This document shows positions 34,140 to 41,794 of a stretch of 46,349 bases of DNA, piece by piece. Made by a program: the position numbers and the translations under genes. This stretch comes from an uncultured Collinsella sp. GTDB lineage: Bacteria > Actinomycetota > Coriobacteriia > Coriobacteriales > Coriobacteriaceae. Numbering within the stretch: the stretch's first letter is position 1; every line of letters starts with the position of its first letter. Below the pieces are notes generated by a model. It saw only the letters and a list, made by a program, of their open reading frames with translations. It had not been told where the DNA came from and searched no databases. The DNA lies in the NCBI GenBank assembly GCA_900542085.1, contig UQMK01000016.1:1-46349 (forward strand), given 5' to 3'.

Positions 34140-35453
34140 TTACGCTACAAAGAAGTAGACGAGGAAGGCAAGGGCTGCGATCCACATGAGCGGCTTGATC
34201 TTGGAGGCCTCGCCCTTAACGAGCGCGACGACCACGTAGGCGATAAAGCCCAGACCAATGCCGGCAGAGATGGAGTAGGTGAAGGGCACGCCGGCGACAA
34301 TCATGAACGCCGGGAAACCCTGCGACACGTCGGACCAGTCGATCTCGGAGGCCTCGCTCATCATGAGGTAGCCGACGTAGACCAGAGCACCGCAGGTGGC
34401 GGCGCTGGAAACGATGGTGACGATGGGGGAGAAGAACGCGGCGAGAATGAACAGCACGCCGGTGGTGACGGAGGTGAGGCCCGTGCGGCCACCGTCGGCA
34501 GCGCCAGAGGTGGACTCGACGAAGGTGGTGATGGAGGAGACGCCCATAAAGCCACCGGCAGCAGCGGCCACGGAGTCGACGACCAGGATGGGACGGATGT
34601 CCTCGACATTGCCGTCCTCGGTCAGGAACTCGCCCTGCTTGGCGACGGCCATCGCGGTGCCCATGGTGTCGAAGAAGTCACTCATGAGCAGCGAGAAGGC
34701 AACGACGAGCAGCATCGGGTCGGTCAGAACCTTCACGATGGCCATGTTGCCATCGGCGGTGCTGGCAAACGGGGCGCCAAAGGTCGAGAAGTCGAGCGGT
34801 GCGATGAGGCCCTCGGGGGCGTGGGTGACGCCCAGCGGGATACCGGCGATAACGGCGACGATGATGCCGATGAGCAGCGAGCCCGGCACGTTGCGGGAAG
34901 CCAGGGCAACCGTCACGATGATGGAGATGATGCCGACGATAAAGGTGGGGGAGGCGATGTCGCCCAGACCGACGAGCGTACCGGCACCAGCGGTGATGAT
35001 ACCGGCGTCGCACAGGCCGATCATGGCGATGAACAGGCCCAGACCCACGGAGATGGCGTGGCGCAGGACCACGGGGATGGCGTCCATAATGGCCTCGCGC
35101 AGGCCGCAAAGGACGAGCAGCAAGATGACGATACCCTCGAGGAAGATAACGCTCATGGCCACGTGCCAGTCACCGCCGCACATGGTGGTGGCGATGCCCG
35201 CGATCATGGCGTTGATGCCCAGGCCCGAAGCGCAGGCGAGCGGGCGGTTGGCGAAGATGCCCATGCAGATGGTCATGATGCCGGCGCCCAGGCAAGTGGC
35301 GCAGGCGAGCGCTCCCGCATCGATGCCGGCGCCCGAGAGCACCGCGGGGTTGACGGCAATGATGTAGGCCATTGCCAGGAACGTTGTCAGTCCAGCGCGA
35401 AGTTCGGTCCCGATTGTGGACTTGCGCTCGCTGACGTGAAATAGTTCGTCCAT
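34140..35453 (-). CDS. Purine (guanine/hypoxanthine/adenine) permease, AzgA-like NCS2 family
   Basis: 437 residues with about 13 membrane helices. ERKSTIGTELRAGLTTFLAMAYIIAVNP, read as family N-terminus in parts, the NAMIAG segment and the DFFDTMGTAMAVA signature are typical of AzgA/PbuG/GhxP purine:H+ symporters. The start at 35453 follows AAAGG by 6 bp; the longer open frame has no ribosome site. Its 3' end and terminator were duplicated together with the downstream surface protein gene. No purine riboswitch was seen upstream. Confidence 0.9.
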   Translation of the reverse strand: MDELFHVSERKSTIGTELRAGLTTFLAMAYIIAVNPAVLSGAGIDAGALACATCLGAGIMTICMGIFANRPLACASGLGINAMIAGIATTMCGGDWHVAMSVIFLEGIVILLLVLCGLREAIMDAIPVVLRHAISVGLGLFIAMIGLCDAGIITAGAGTLVGLGDIASPTFIVGIISIIVTVALASRNVPGSLLIGIIVAVIAGIPLGVTHAPEGLIAPLDFSTFGAPFASTADGNMAIVKVLTDPMLLVVAFSLLMSDFFDTMGTAMAVAKQGEFLTEDGNVEDIRPILVVDSVAAAAGGFMGVSSITTFVESTSGAADGGRTGLTSVTTGVLFILAAFFSPIVTIVSSAATCGALVYVGYLMMSEASEIDWSDVSQGFPAFMIVAGVPFTYSISAGIGLGFIAYVVVALVKGEASKIKPLMWIAALAFLVYFFVA

Positions 35454-35646
35454 GCATACCCTTTCCTTGTTCGGCCCCGAGTTTAGGCCGATTGACACGA
35501 ACTCACTCACTATATCGCCTTTACAACCTTGCTGTTCCTCACATGTTGATGTTCGGCGCTTTGTCCCGGACGGGCGGTATTTTCCGTATGAAAATGTGTA
35601 GGTACCGTATACTTAAGCAGTTACAACGACCCCTATGGAGGAACGT

Positions 35647-36066
35647 ATGATTAAAGAGCTCTGCCACGACGAGGCTATTCTGTCCCAGCGTTGCGAGGTC
35701 GCGACCGTCGAGGACGAGTCGGTGGCACAGGACCTGATCGATACCATCAAGTCGCTCGACGATGCCGGCTGCCTTGCCGCCAACCAGATTGGCGTCACCA
35801 AGAAGGTCTGCGTCTACCTGGACGATGCCGGCGAGCCCCATGTGCTCTACAACCCCCGTCTGGTGTTTGGTCTGGGCGCCAGCAAGATGGAGGAGAGCTG
35901 CCTGACGCACGAGGAGGTCACCAAGTCCACGCGCTACATCAAGTGCAAGGTTGCCTTTGACCAGATCGTCGACGGCAAGATGCGCGAGCGCAAGCAGGAC
36001 TTTGTGGGCTTCGAGGCGCAGATGATTCAACACATGATTGACCACTGTCTAGGAAAGTTGGTCTAA
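35647..36066 (+). CDS. Peptide deformylase-like protein with altered HExxH motif
   Basis: 139 residues of the deformylase fold. Motif 1 is GCLAANQ (residues 41-47, catalytic Gln kept), motif 2 ESCLT (metal Cys85 kept), and motif 3 QHMIDH (128-133): the catalytic Glu of HEIDH is Met130, while both metal His residues remain. In characterised enzymes that Glu is needed for formyl removal, so this protein may bind metal without normal activity. GGAGG sits 5 bp before the ATG. A second deformylase at 43390 has the opposite defect. Confidence 0.88.
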   Translation: MIKELCHDEAILSQRCEVATVEDESVAQDLIDTIKSLDDAGCLAANQIGVTKKVCVYLDDAGEPHVLYNPRLVFGLGASKMEESCLTHEEVTKSTRYIKCKVAFDQIVDGKMRERKQDFVGFEAQMIQHMIDHCLGKLV

Positions 36067-36169
36067 GGGGACCAAAGCACCGCACCTTGCCGCTCAATCG
36101 TCGCTCGCGTACCTTAAGTACGCTTCGCTCCTCTTTCGTGGCAATCTGCGGCACTTTGACCCCTTAGAC
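36061..36169. repeat. Long imperfect inverted repeat, about 52-bp arms
   Basis: The ends GTCTAAGGGG and CCCCTTAGAC are exact complements, the centre GTACCTTAAGTAC is near-palindromic, and blocks CAAAG, CCGCA, TTGCC and GCGTAC match between them with regularly spaced two-base mismatches. The left end includes the stop codon of the deformylase-like gene. It would fold into one long bulged hairpin. Confidence 0.75.
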
Positions 36170-36211
36170 GACCTGCGGGGTTAACTTGGTTGAGTTTATC
36201 CTGCTTGAATA

Positions 36212-36247
36212 GTCCGGGCGTGACATTGTTGTCATGTCCGGGCTTTT
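36212..36247 (+). terminator. Terminator downstream of the deformylase-like gene
   Basis: A 14-bp stem with three G-U wobbles (GTCCGGGCGTGACA with TGTCATGTCCGGGC) around TTGT, followed by TTTT. Confidence 0.8.
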
Positions 36248-36310
36248 GTGTTTAGCGCCTCTTTGTTTGGTGACAATAACCTTAGCAAGAACGTAAAGCT
36301 GGGAGGCGCT

Positions 36311-37276
36311 ATGTGTACGAGCATTCGATTTACCGATAATTCCGGCCACATGTATCTAGGCCGCAACCTCGACTGGAGCTTTGACTACGGCCAACAGGTT
36401 CGCGTGATGCCGCGCGGGTTTCACATTCCGTATTCGTTTATCGACGACGCAACAGCGGCACACGCGGTGATCGGTATGTGCATCGATTACAAGAACTATC
36501 CCATGTTCTTCGACTGCGGCAACGATGCGGGCCTCGCCGTGGCGGGTCTCAATTTCCCGGGTTATGCCGAGTATGCCGAGGACCCTGTCGACGGCAAGAC
36601 CAATATCGCAGCCTATGAGTTTCCCCTCTGGGTGGCAGCGACGTTCTCGACGGTCGACGAGGTCGAGGCTGCGCTGCACGATACGGTGATTGTCGCCAAA
36701 TCTGCAGGAGAGGGGCTGGGCGTGTCGCTGCTCCATTGGATTATCGGCGACAGCCAGCGTAGCATCGTGGTCGAGATGATGGCTGACGGCCTGCATGTAT
36801 ACGACGATCCGGTCGACACCCTTGCCAATCAGCCCACCTTCCCGTGGCACATGGAAAACCTGCGCACCTATATCACGGCCACAAGCGATTTTCCGCAGAC
36901 GGCGACATGGCGTGGCGCCGAGCTCAAGCCCTATGGCGCGGGCGCCGGCATGCGCGGTATTCCGGGTGACTGCTATTCGCCGAGCCGTTTTGTAAAGGCG
37001 GCGTACCTCAATGCCAATTACCCGCAAAAGGAGAGCGAGACCGAAAACGTCGTCCGCATGTTCCGTTCACTCGAGGGCGTGGTGATGATTGAGGGGGCGT
37101 CCAGGATGGGCGATGGCAAGTTCGAGAAGACTATCTATACCGGATGCTTTAGCGCGCGCACGGGCAATTATTACTACGCGATGTATGGGGATCCGTCGAT
37201 TCGCTACGTGAGCCTGACGGATGCCGAGGGCGCGAGCCCCGATAGACTCGTGGTTCCCGAGCCGCGTCGTTCGTAG
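36311..37276 (+). CDS. bsh: Bile salt hydrolase / choloylglycine hydrolase family enzyme
   Basis: 321 residues of the Ntn-hydrolase fold. The protein begins MCTS, so Met removal exposes the nucleophile Cys2. The other active-site residues are present: R18 and D21 (GRNLDW), N81 (GLNFPGYA), N173 (LANQPTF) and R226 (SPSRFV). The family deconjugates taurine- or glycine-bile acids or cleaves penicillin V; the PTFPWHMENLRTY loop has features of both groups, so the preferred substrate is not settled. No signal peptide: cytoplasmic. GGGAGG is 4 bp before the ATG at 36311. Confidence 0.9.
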   Translation: MCTSIRFTDNSGHMYLGRNLDWSFDYGQQVRVMPRGFHIPYSFIDDATAAHAVIGMCIDYKNYPMFFDCGNDAGLAVAGLNFPGYAEYAEDPVDGKTNIAAYEFPLWVAATFSTVDEVEAALHDTVIVAKSAGEGLGVSLLHWIIGDSQRSIVVEMMADGLHVYDDPVDTLANQPTFPWHMENLRTYITATSDFPQTATWRGAELKPYGAGAGMRGIPGDCYSPSRFVKAAYLNANYPQKESETENVVRMFRSLEGVVMIEGASRMGDGKFEKTIYTGCFSARTGNYYYAMYGDPSIRYVSLTDAEGASPDRLVVPEPRRS

Positions 37277-37301
37277 CCGCTAGCTCTACTGCAATACAAG
37301 A

Positions 37302-37333
37302 CGGCCCTGCATCTCTCGCGAGGTGCAGGGCCG
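37302..37333. terminator. Hairpin between convergent bsh and kup genes
   Basis: 14-bp arms (37302-37315, 37320-37333; one wobble pair) around TCGC. T-runs are poor, so efficiency is uncertain. Confidence 0.7.
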
Positions 37334-37355
37334 CTATCGTCGATGGGTGACGGCG

Positions 37356-39587
37356 CTAGAAGTTGGTGTCGTTGAGCTGTTCGCTCTCGAGGCCGTCGAG
37401 CTGTTGCTGTTCGGGCGTATCGGCGACGCTCTCGAGCAGCTCGGTGGGATCGACGTTCATGTCCCTACCGGCCTCGTTGCCATTGACCAAGTCGTCCGAG
37501 AAGATGTCGACTTCCATTTCCTCGGCCTCTTCGATCTGAACCTCGAGTGGCACCTGGGTGCGCACAAGTTTGACGGCCGGGCGCATGCGAGCAAAGAGCG
37601 GTACGTACTCAATGATGATGGCCGAGTTCTCGAGACCATACCAACGTGCCGGGCTTCCGCAGGCGCGGCGGACGGCGTACTTGATGGCCATGACGCGATG
37701 GTCGTTGCGGTTGATGTCCGTTTCGGGGGCAAGCATCTTGCGCAGCATACAAAAACGGAAGTCGCCCACGTTGCCGCGTGTCTCGTAGATGGAGTAGGTG
37801 TGATGCTGCGGCGGCAGCTCGCCCGATGCCATCAAGTCGCCAACGATCTGACGCAGGTAGGCGTTGATGCGTTGATTGACCTTAAAGCCCAGGTCCAAGC
37901 GCACGCGGAACAAAAAGTCTGTGCCAAAGGTCTCGACGGAATACTCGTGCGTATAGGGCTCATCGGTGACATGCACGTTGATAAACCAGTATGCCTTGGC
38001 GCGCTTGGGGTGCTTGTCCAGGATGGAATAGAGCACATCGCGGTCGAGCGTGAGCGGGTCGGGGCTGTTGGTGAGGAACACCAGGTTGTCGGCGAGCACG
38101 GGATAGGTCTCGTCGTTGCGCAGGCGGTTGAGTTGATCGATGTACTTGGAGACGGGCAGCAGGATCGTCTGCGTGCGCTCGATGGCGGTGCCGCGGCGCC
38201 ACACGTACATAAGGCCAAACAGCAGCGAGGCCAAGAAGATCATGACGTAGCCGCCGTCAAAAAACATGGTGAGGCACGAGGCAAAGAAGCAGAGCTCAAT
38301 GGCACCGAAGAGCAGGGCAAAGAAGCAGGCGCCCAGCTTGTGCTTGAGAATGCCGGCGATATAGCTCGTCAAAAGCGTCGTGGTCATAAGCATGGTCACG
38401 GTGATGGCGAGGCCATAGGCGCTTTCCATGCGCTCGGAGTTCTGGAACAGCAGCACGATGAAGATGCAGCCGACCCACATGATGTTGTTGACGAGCGGAA
38501 TATAGAGTTGCCCCTTGGTGTCGCTGGGGTAGTGGATGCGCAGATGCGGCATGAGATTGAGACGGGTTGCCTCGGATACCAGCGAGAACGAGCCGGTGAT
38601 GAGCGCCTGCGAGGCGATGATGGCCGCTACGGCCGAAAGCACGATGGCAAAGGGGCGCAGGGGCTCGGGGAGCATCATATAGAACGGGTTGACGATATCC
38701 ATCGCGAGCATCTGGGGGTTGGAGTTATTGGCGAGCAGCCAAGCTCCTTGACCCAGATAGTTGAGGATAAGGGCCGCCTTAACAAACGGCCAGGATGCAT
38801 AGATGTTAGCCTTGCCCACGTGACCCATGTCCGAATAGAGCGCCTCGGCGCCGGTCGTCGACAGGAAGACGAAGCCGAGCACCATGATGCCCGAGTGGTT
38901 GATGGGCGAGAACAGGAACATGATGCCGCGGATGGGGTTGAGCGCGCGTAGGATGGACAGGTTGCCGAGCATGTTGAACAGGCCGGCGCCAGCCAAGAAC
39001 AGGAACCACAGCGTCATGAGCGGCCCGAACAGCTTGCCGATCGACGAGGTGCCGGCGCGCTGCATGGCAAACAGGCCACAGATAATGATGATGGTGATGA
39101 TGATGACGTTGGTCTGGCCGTCACCCAAAAGCGCATGGCCCCACTCGATAGTGCGCAAGCCCTCGATGGCCGTGGTAACCGTGACGGCGGGGGTGAGGAT
39201 GCCGTCGGCGAGCAGCGCCGCGCCGCCGATCATGGCGGGAAGGATCAGCCACGGCGCCACTTTGCGCACCAAGCTAAACAGGGCGAAGATGCCGCCCTCG
39301 TTGTGGTTATCGGCCTTCATGGCGATAACCACGTACTTGACCGTGGTCACGAGCGTCATGGTCCAGATGACGAGCGAAAGCGCGCCCAGGATCATGTCCT
39401 CGCTGACGGTACCGATGCCGCCGTTGTTGGCAACGATTGATTTCATGGTGTACATGGGGCTCGTGCCGATGTCACCGTAGACGACGCCGAGCGTTACGAG
39501 CAGCATGCCAGCGGAGAGGGGAATGGCTCCATGCCCGCCTTGACCACGCTGGTCTTGGGGGCTTGCCTCCAGTTTGTTGTGTGCCAC
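37356..39587 (-). CDS. kup: Kup-type potassium uptake transporter
   Basis: About 743 residues. VTLGVVYGDIGTSPMYTMKS is the Kup N-terminal signature, followed by twelve membrane helices and a cytoplasmic C-terminal domain. K+ is taken up with H+. The protein is longer than typical Kup (620-680) because of an acidic C-terminal tail (about 60 residues with EEAEEMEVDIFSDD). Start: GTG at 39587 has AAGGGAG 5 bp upstream; the ATG at 39605 would add six residues and has only a weak AGGGG. A palindrome at 39687 lies upstream. Confidence 0.92.
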   Translation of the reverse strand: MAHNKLEASPQDQRGQGGHGAIPLSAGMLLVTLGVVYGDIGTSPMYTMKSIVANNGGIGTVSEDMILGALSLVIWTMTLVTTVKYVVIAMKADNHNEGGIFALFSLVRKVAPWLILPAMIGGAALLADGILTPAVTVTTAIEGLRTIEWGHALLGDGQTNVIIITIIIICGLFAMQRAGTSSIGKLFGPLMTLWFLFLAGAGLFNMLGNLSILRALNPIRGIMFLFSPINHSGIMVLGFVFLSTTGAEALYSDMGHVGKANIYASWPFVKAALILNYLGQGAWLLANNSNPQMLAMDIVNPFYMMLPEPLRPFAIVLSAVAAIIASQALITGSFSLVSEATRLNLMPHLRIHYPSDTKGQLYIPLVNNIMWVGCIFIVLLFQNSERMESAYGLAITVTMLMTTTLLTSYIAGILKHKLGACFFALLFGAIELCFFASCLTMFFDGGYVMIFLASLLFGLMYVWRRGTAIERTQTILLPVSKYIDQLNRLRNDETYPVLADNLVFLTNSPDPLTLDRDVLYSILDKHPKRAKAYWFINVHVTDEPYTHEYSVETFGTDFLFRVRLDLGFKVNQRINAYLRQIVGDLMASGELPPQHHTYSIYETRGNVGDFRFCMLRKMLAPETDINRNDHRVMAIKYAVRRACGSPARWYGLENSAIIIEYVPLFARMRPAVKLVRTQVPLEVQIEEAEEMEVDIFSDDLVNGNEAGRDMNVDPTELLESVADTPEQQQLDGLESEQLNDTNF

Positions 39588-39686
39588 GTGGACTCCCTTA
39601 GACATCTGGCCCCTGCAAAGGGCAGCAGACCTTTATGCCATCTTTATACATATAAGAGCAGTTTGGCACATCGGGGTGTTTTAGAC

Positions 39687-39710
39687 AATAATCCCCATCT
39701 GGGGATTATT
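39687..39710. promoter_or_regulatory. Near-perfect palindrome AATAATCCCCA-TC-TGGGGATTATT
   Basis: Exact 11-bp arms around 2 bp, in the 157-bp gap upstream of kup. The tiny spacer suits a dimeric repressor better than a hairpin. It shares the TCCCCA/TGGGGA core with the dyad at 18304-18334, but with different spacing. Confidence 0.5.
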
Positions 39711-39744
39711 CATGTACGCAGGTGGCATTTCAAAGCAGGGGCTG

Positions 39745-40656
39745 TTAGGCGCGTGCTGCCTGAGCGATGCCGGTCTTGGCACCTGCGCGTTTGCCGGCGA
39801 GTTCGCAAAAGATCGCGCCGCCGATGATAAGTGCGGCACCCATCAGACGGACCGGCGTTATGGCTTCGCCTAAAAGGACGGCCGAGAACACGACGGCCGA
39901 AAGCGGCTCGAGGTAGCCGACGACCGCGACAGTCTGGACGGGCAGCTTGGCGACAGCACTAAAATAGAGCAGGCAGCCAATGCCGGTGTTGACGACGCCG
40001 AGCATGACGACGGCGCGCCAATCAATACCGGCGGCGACGCCGACGGACAGGAATGAGGGGGCGCCCTGCGTGATGAGCGTGAGGACCAGCGCGGTCACAA
40101 AGGCGGCGCTCACCTGGAGCGTGGAGTTTTCGAGGCCTTCGATGTGTGGCGCACCCTTGCTGGCGATGACCATCAGCGCATAGCAAAATGCCGAGGCGAT
40201 GCCGCAGGCGATACCCGCAATGGGCATATTGCCGCCTAGACCTTGCGCTGCAATGAGAAAAGCGCCGCAGGCGACGGCGATAAACCCGGCGATTTTGCCG
40301 CCGGTCAGCTTTTCGCCAAAGATGAGTGGGGAGAGGGCCATGACGATGATGGGGCCGCAGTAGTACAGCAGCGAGGAAACGCCGACGCCGATCGTCTGGT
40401 AGGCTCGGAACAGAAAAATCCAGCTGGCGCCCAGCGCGGCTCCCGAGAGGAGGAGGGCTGCGGCTTCGCGGGGGCGAGATGGCGCCTGCAACTTATGGCG
40501 TTGGGTGATGGCGAGGATGGTGACAAGCGAGAGTGCGCCCAAAAACGTGCGCAGGAGCACGATATCGGAGCTCGGCAGCGCGATGGCGGCGGCGATGATG
40601 CCGTTGGAGCCAAACAACAGCAATGCTGCTAAGTACGTAAACAGTCCGTTGTTCAT
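39745..40656 (-). CDS. EamA/DMT family transporter
   Basis: 303 residues, ten hydrophobic helices in two EamA repeats. RTFLGALSLV and GVGVSSLLYYCGPIIV in the first half have counterparts in the second (GYLEPLSAVVFSAVLLGE). Substrate unknown. It is divergent from the LysR gene at 40775 across 118 bp that contain a T-N11-A type dyad, so regulation by that LysR is likely. It and kup point the same way, with 157 bp between. Confidence 0.88.
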   Translation of the reverse strand: MNNGLFTYLAALLLFGSNGIIAAAIALPSSDIVLLRTFLGALSLVTILAITQRHKLQAPSRPREAAALLLSGAALGASWIFLFRAYQTIGVGVSSLLYYCGPIIVMALSPLIFGEKLTGGKIAGFIAVACGAFLIAAQGLGGNMPIAGIACGIASAFCYALMVIASKGAPHIEGLENSTLQVSAAFVTALVLTLITQGAPSFLSVGVAAGIDWRAVVMLGVVNTGIGCLLYFSAVAKLPVQTVAVVGYLEPLSAVVFSAVLLGEAITPVRLMGAALIIGGAIFCELAGKRAGAKTGIAQAARA

Positions 40657-40685
40657 ACGCTGACATCCCCTCTATATCCGAGCAT

Positions 40686-40702
40686 GTTCACTATGGGTGA
40701 AC
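40686..40702. promoter_or_regulatory. LysR-type operator candidate GTTCAC-5-GTGAAC
   Basis: Exact 6-bp arms around 5 bp. Its centre TCACTATGGGTGA fits the T-N11-A LysR box. It lies 30 bp upstream of the EamA start and 72 bp upstream of the LysR start. Confidence 0.6.
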
Positions 40703-40774
40703 TGGCTATAGAAGAAAAGCGAATATAATTCATAGATAACATGACAAAAGCTCATGCATATGTGGAGGGGTGCC

Positions 40775-41632
40775 GTGGAAACGAATATTCAAAAGATGCA
40801 GGTGCTGCTTGAGACCGTGCGTGCCGGAAGTTTTACGCGCGCCGCCGAGCGGCTGAGCTATTCGCAGTCGGGCGTGAGCCGTATGGTGGCCGATCTCGAG
40901 GCCGACTGGGGCTTTAAAGTGCTCGATAGAAGCCGCGAGGGCGTAGTGCTTTCTGCCGATGGGCGGCAAGTTATGCCGGCGGTCGAGGCGTTGTGCGAGG
41001 AATTTGTTCGTTTGCAGCGACGGGTGGATGAGATGCGTGGGCTCATGCGCGGCAAAATCTGCATCGGTACGTTTTCGAGCGTGGCGACCCACGTGCTGCC
41101 GCCGGTGATTGCGCACTTTCGCGCCGATCACCCGGACGTCGATTACGAGCTGCTGATGGGTGATTACTCCGAGATTGAGCAATGGGTGGCGGAAGGTCGC
41201 TGCGACCTGGGCTTTATTCCGCGCGAACCACGCGGCGCCGGCATGGCGTCGCGGCCGTTGGTGCAAGATGAGTTGATGGCCGTGGTGCCAGCGGACTCCT
41301 CGCTTGCTACCGCGGAGGTCGTTTCCCTTGCCGATTTGGCCAACGAGCAGTTTATTCTGCTGGAACGCGGTAGCGACGACGAGATTACGCCGCTGTTTCG
41401 CCGCGCGGGCCTGGCGGTACGCTCTAAGCTGTCGACCTGGGATGATTATGCGATTATGGCCATGGTCGAGGACGGTCTGGGCGTGAGCATTCTTCCGGCG
41501 CTCATCTTGCGCCGCTGCCAGTTCGATGTTGCCGTGCGCCCGCTCGAGGGGCATCCCCATCGGCAGATCAATGCGATATATCGCACGGCTGATGTTTCGC
41601 TTGCCGCCGCTCGATTCCTTGAATACCTCTAA
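40775..41632 (+). CDS. LysR family transcriptional regulator
   Basis: 285 residues. The winged helix (SFTRAAERLSYSQSGVSRMVADLE) and LysR ligand domain are complete. The start is GTG at 40775, chosen because GGAGGGG is 4 bp upstream; an ATG at 40754 lies before that site and would overlap the promoter region. It is divergent from an EamA transporter. Its ligand-domain segment is close to that of the LysR at 1870, which is also paired with an EamA gene. Confidence 0.9.
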   Translation: METNIQKMQVLLETVRAGSFTRAAERLSYSQSGVSRMVADLEADWGFKVLDRSREGVVLSADGRQVMPAVEALCEEFVRLQRRVDEMRGLMRGKICIGTFSSVATHVLPPVIAHFRADHPDVDYELLMGDYSEIEQWVAEGRCDLGFIPREPRGAGMASRPLVQDELMAVVPADSSLATAEVVSLADLANEQFILLERGSDDEITPLFRRAGLAVRSKLSTWDDYAIMAMVEDGLGVSILPALILRRCQFDVAVRPLEGHPHRQINAIYRTADVSLAAARFLEYL

Positions 41633-41691
41633 ACGTGTGCACGTTATTGTCCGCTTTGGGCAAATCTCGGAGTTCGGTACGTTTTCTTATG

Positions 41692-41773
41692 AAATTGAAC
41701 TTTCGAATGAGGCACGGCGCTATACTGCTTACTAAATTGAACTCTGGTTCAATTCGTGTTCTATAAATTGAAC
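41692..41773. promoter_or_regulatory. Operator-like array of AAATTGAAC boxes
   Basis: Direct copies of AAATTGAAC begin at 41692, 41734 and 41765, and one inverted copy (GTTCAATT) lies at 41747-41754, making a perfect dyad with the second box. Copy spacings of 42 and 31 bp equal four and three helical turns. The array lies directly upstream of the HTH-aminotransferase gene. TATACT (41721) and TATAAA (41762) could be -10 elements. Confidence 0.65.
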
Positions 41774-41794
41774 TTTGCCAGCAAGGAGGTTCTA

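Noticed and set aside
34125..35444. 439-codon plus-strand open frame opposite the purine permease
   Set aside because: A shadow of the permease; composition is implausible and there is no ribosome site.
36311..37276. Penicillin V acylase as the firm name for the choloylglycine hydrolase family gene
   Set aside because: Loop features are mixed and the gut context favours bile salts, so the family-level call was kept.
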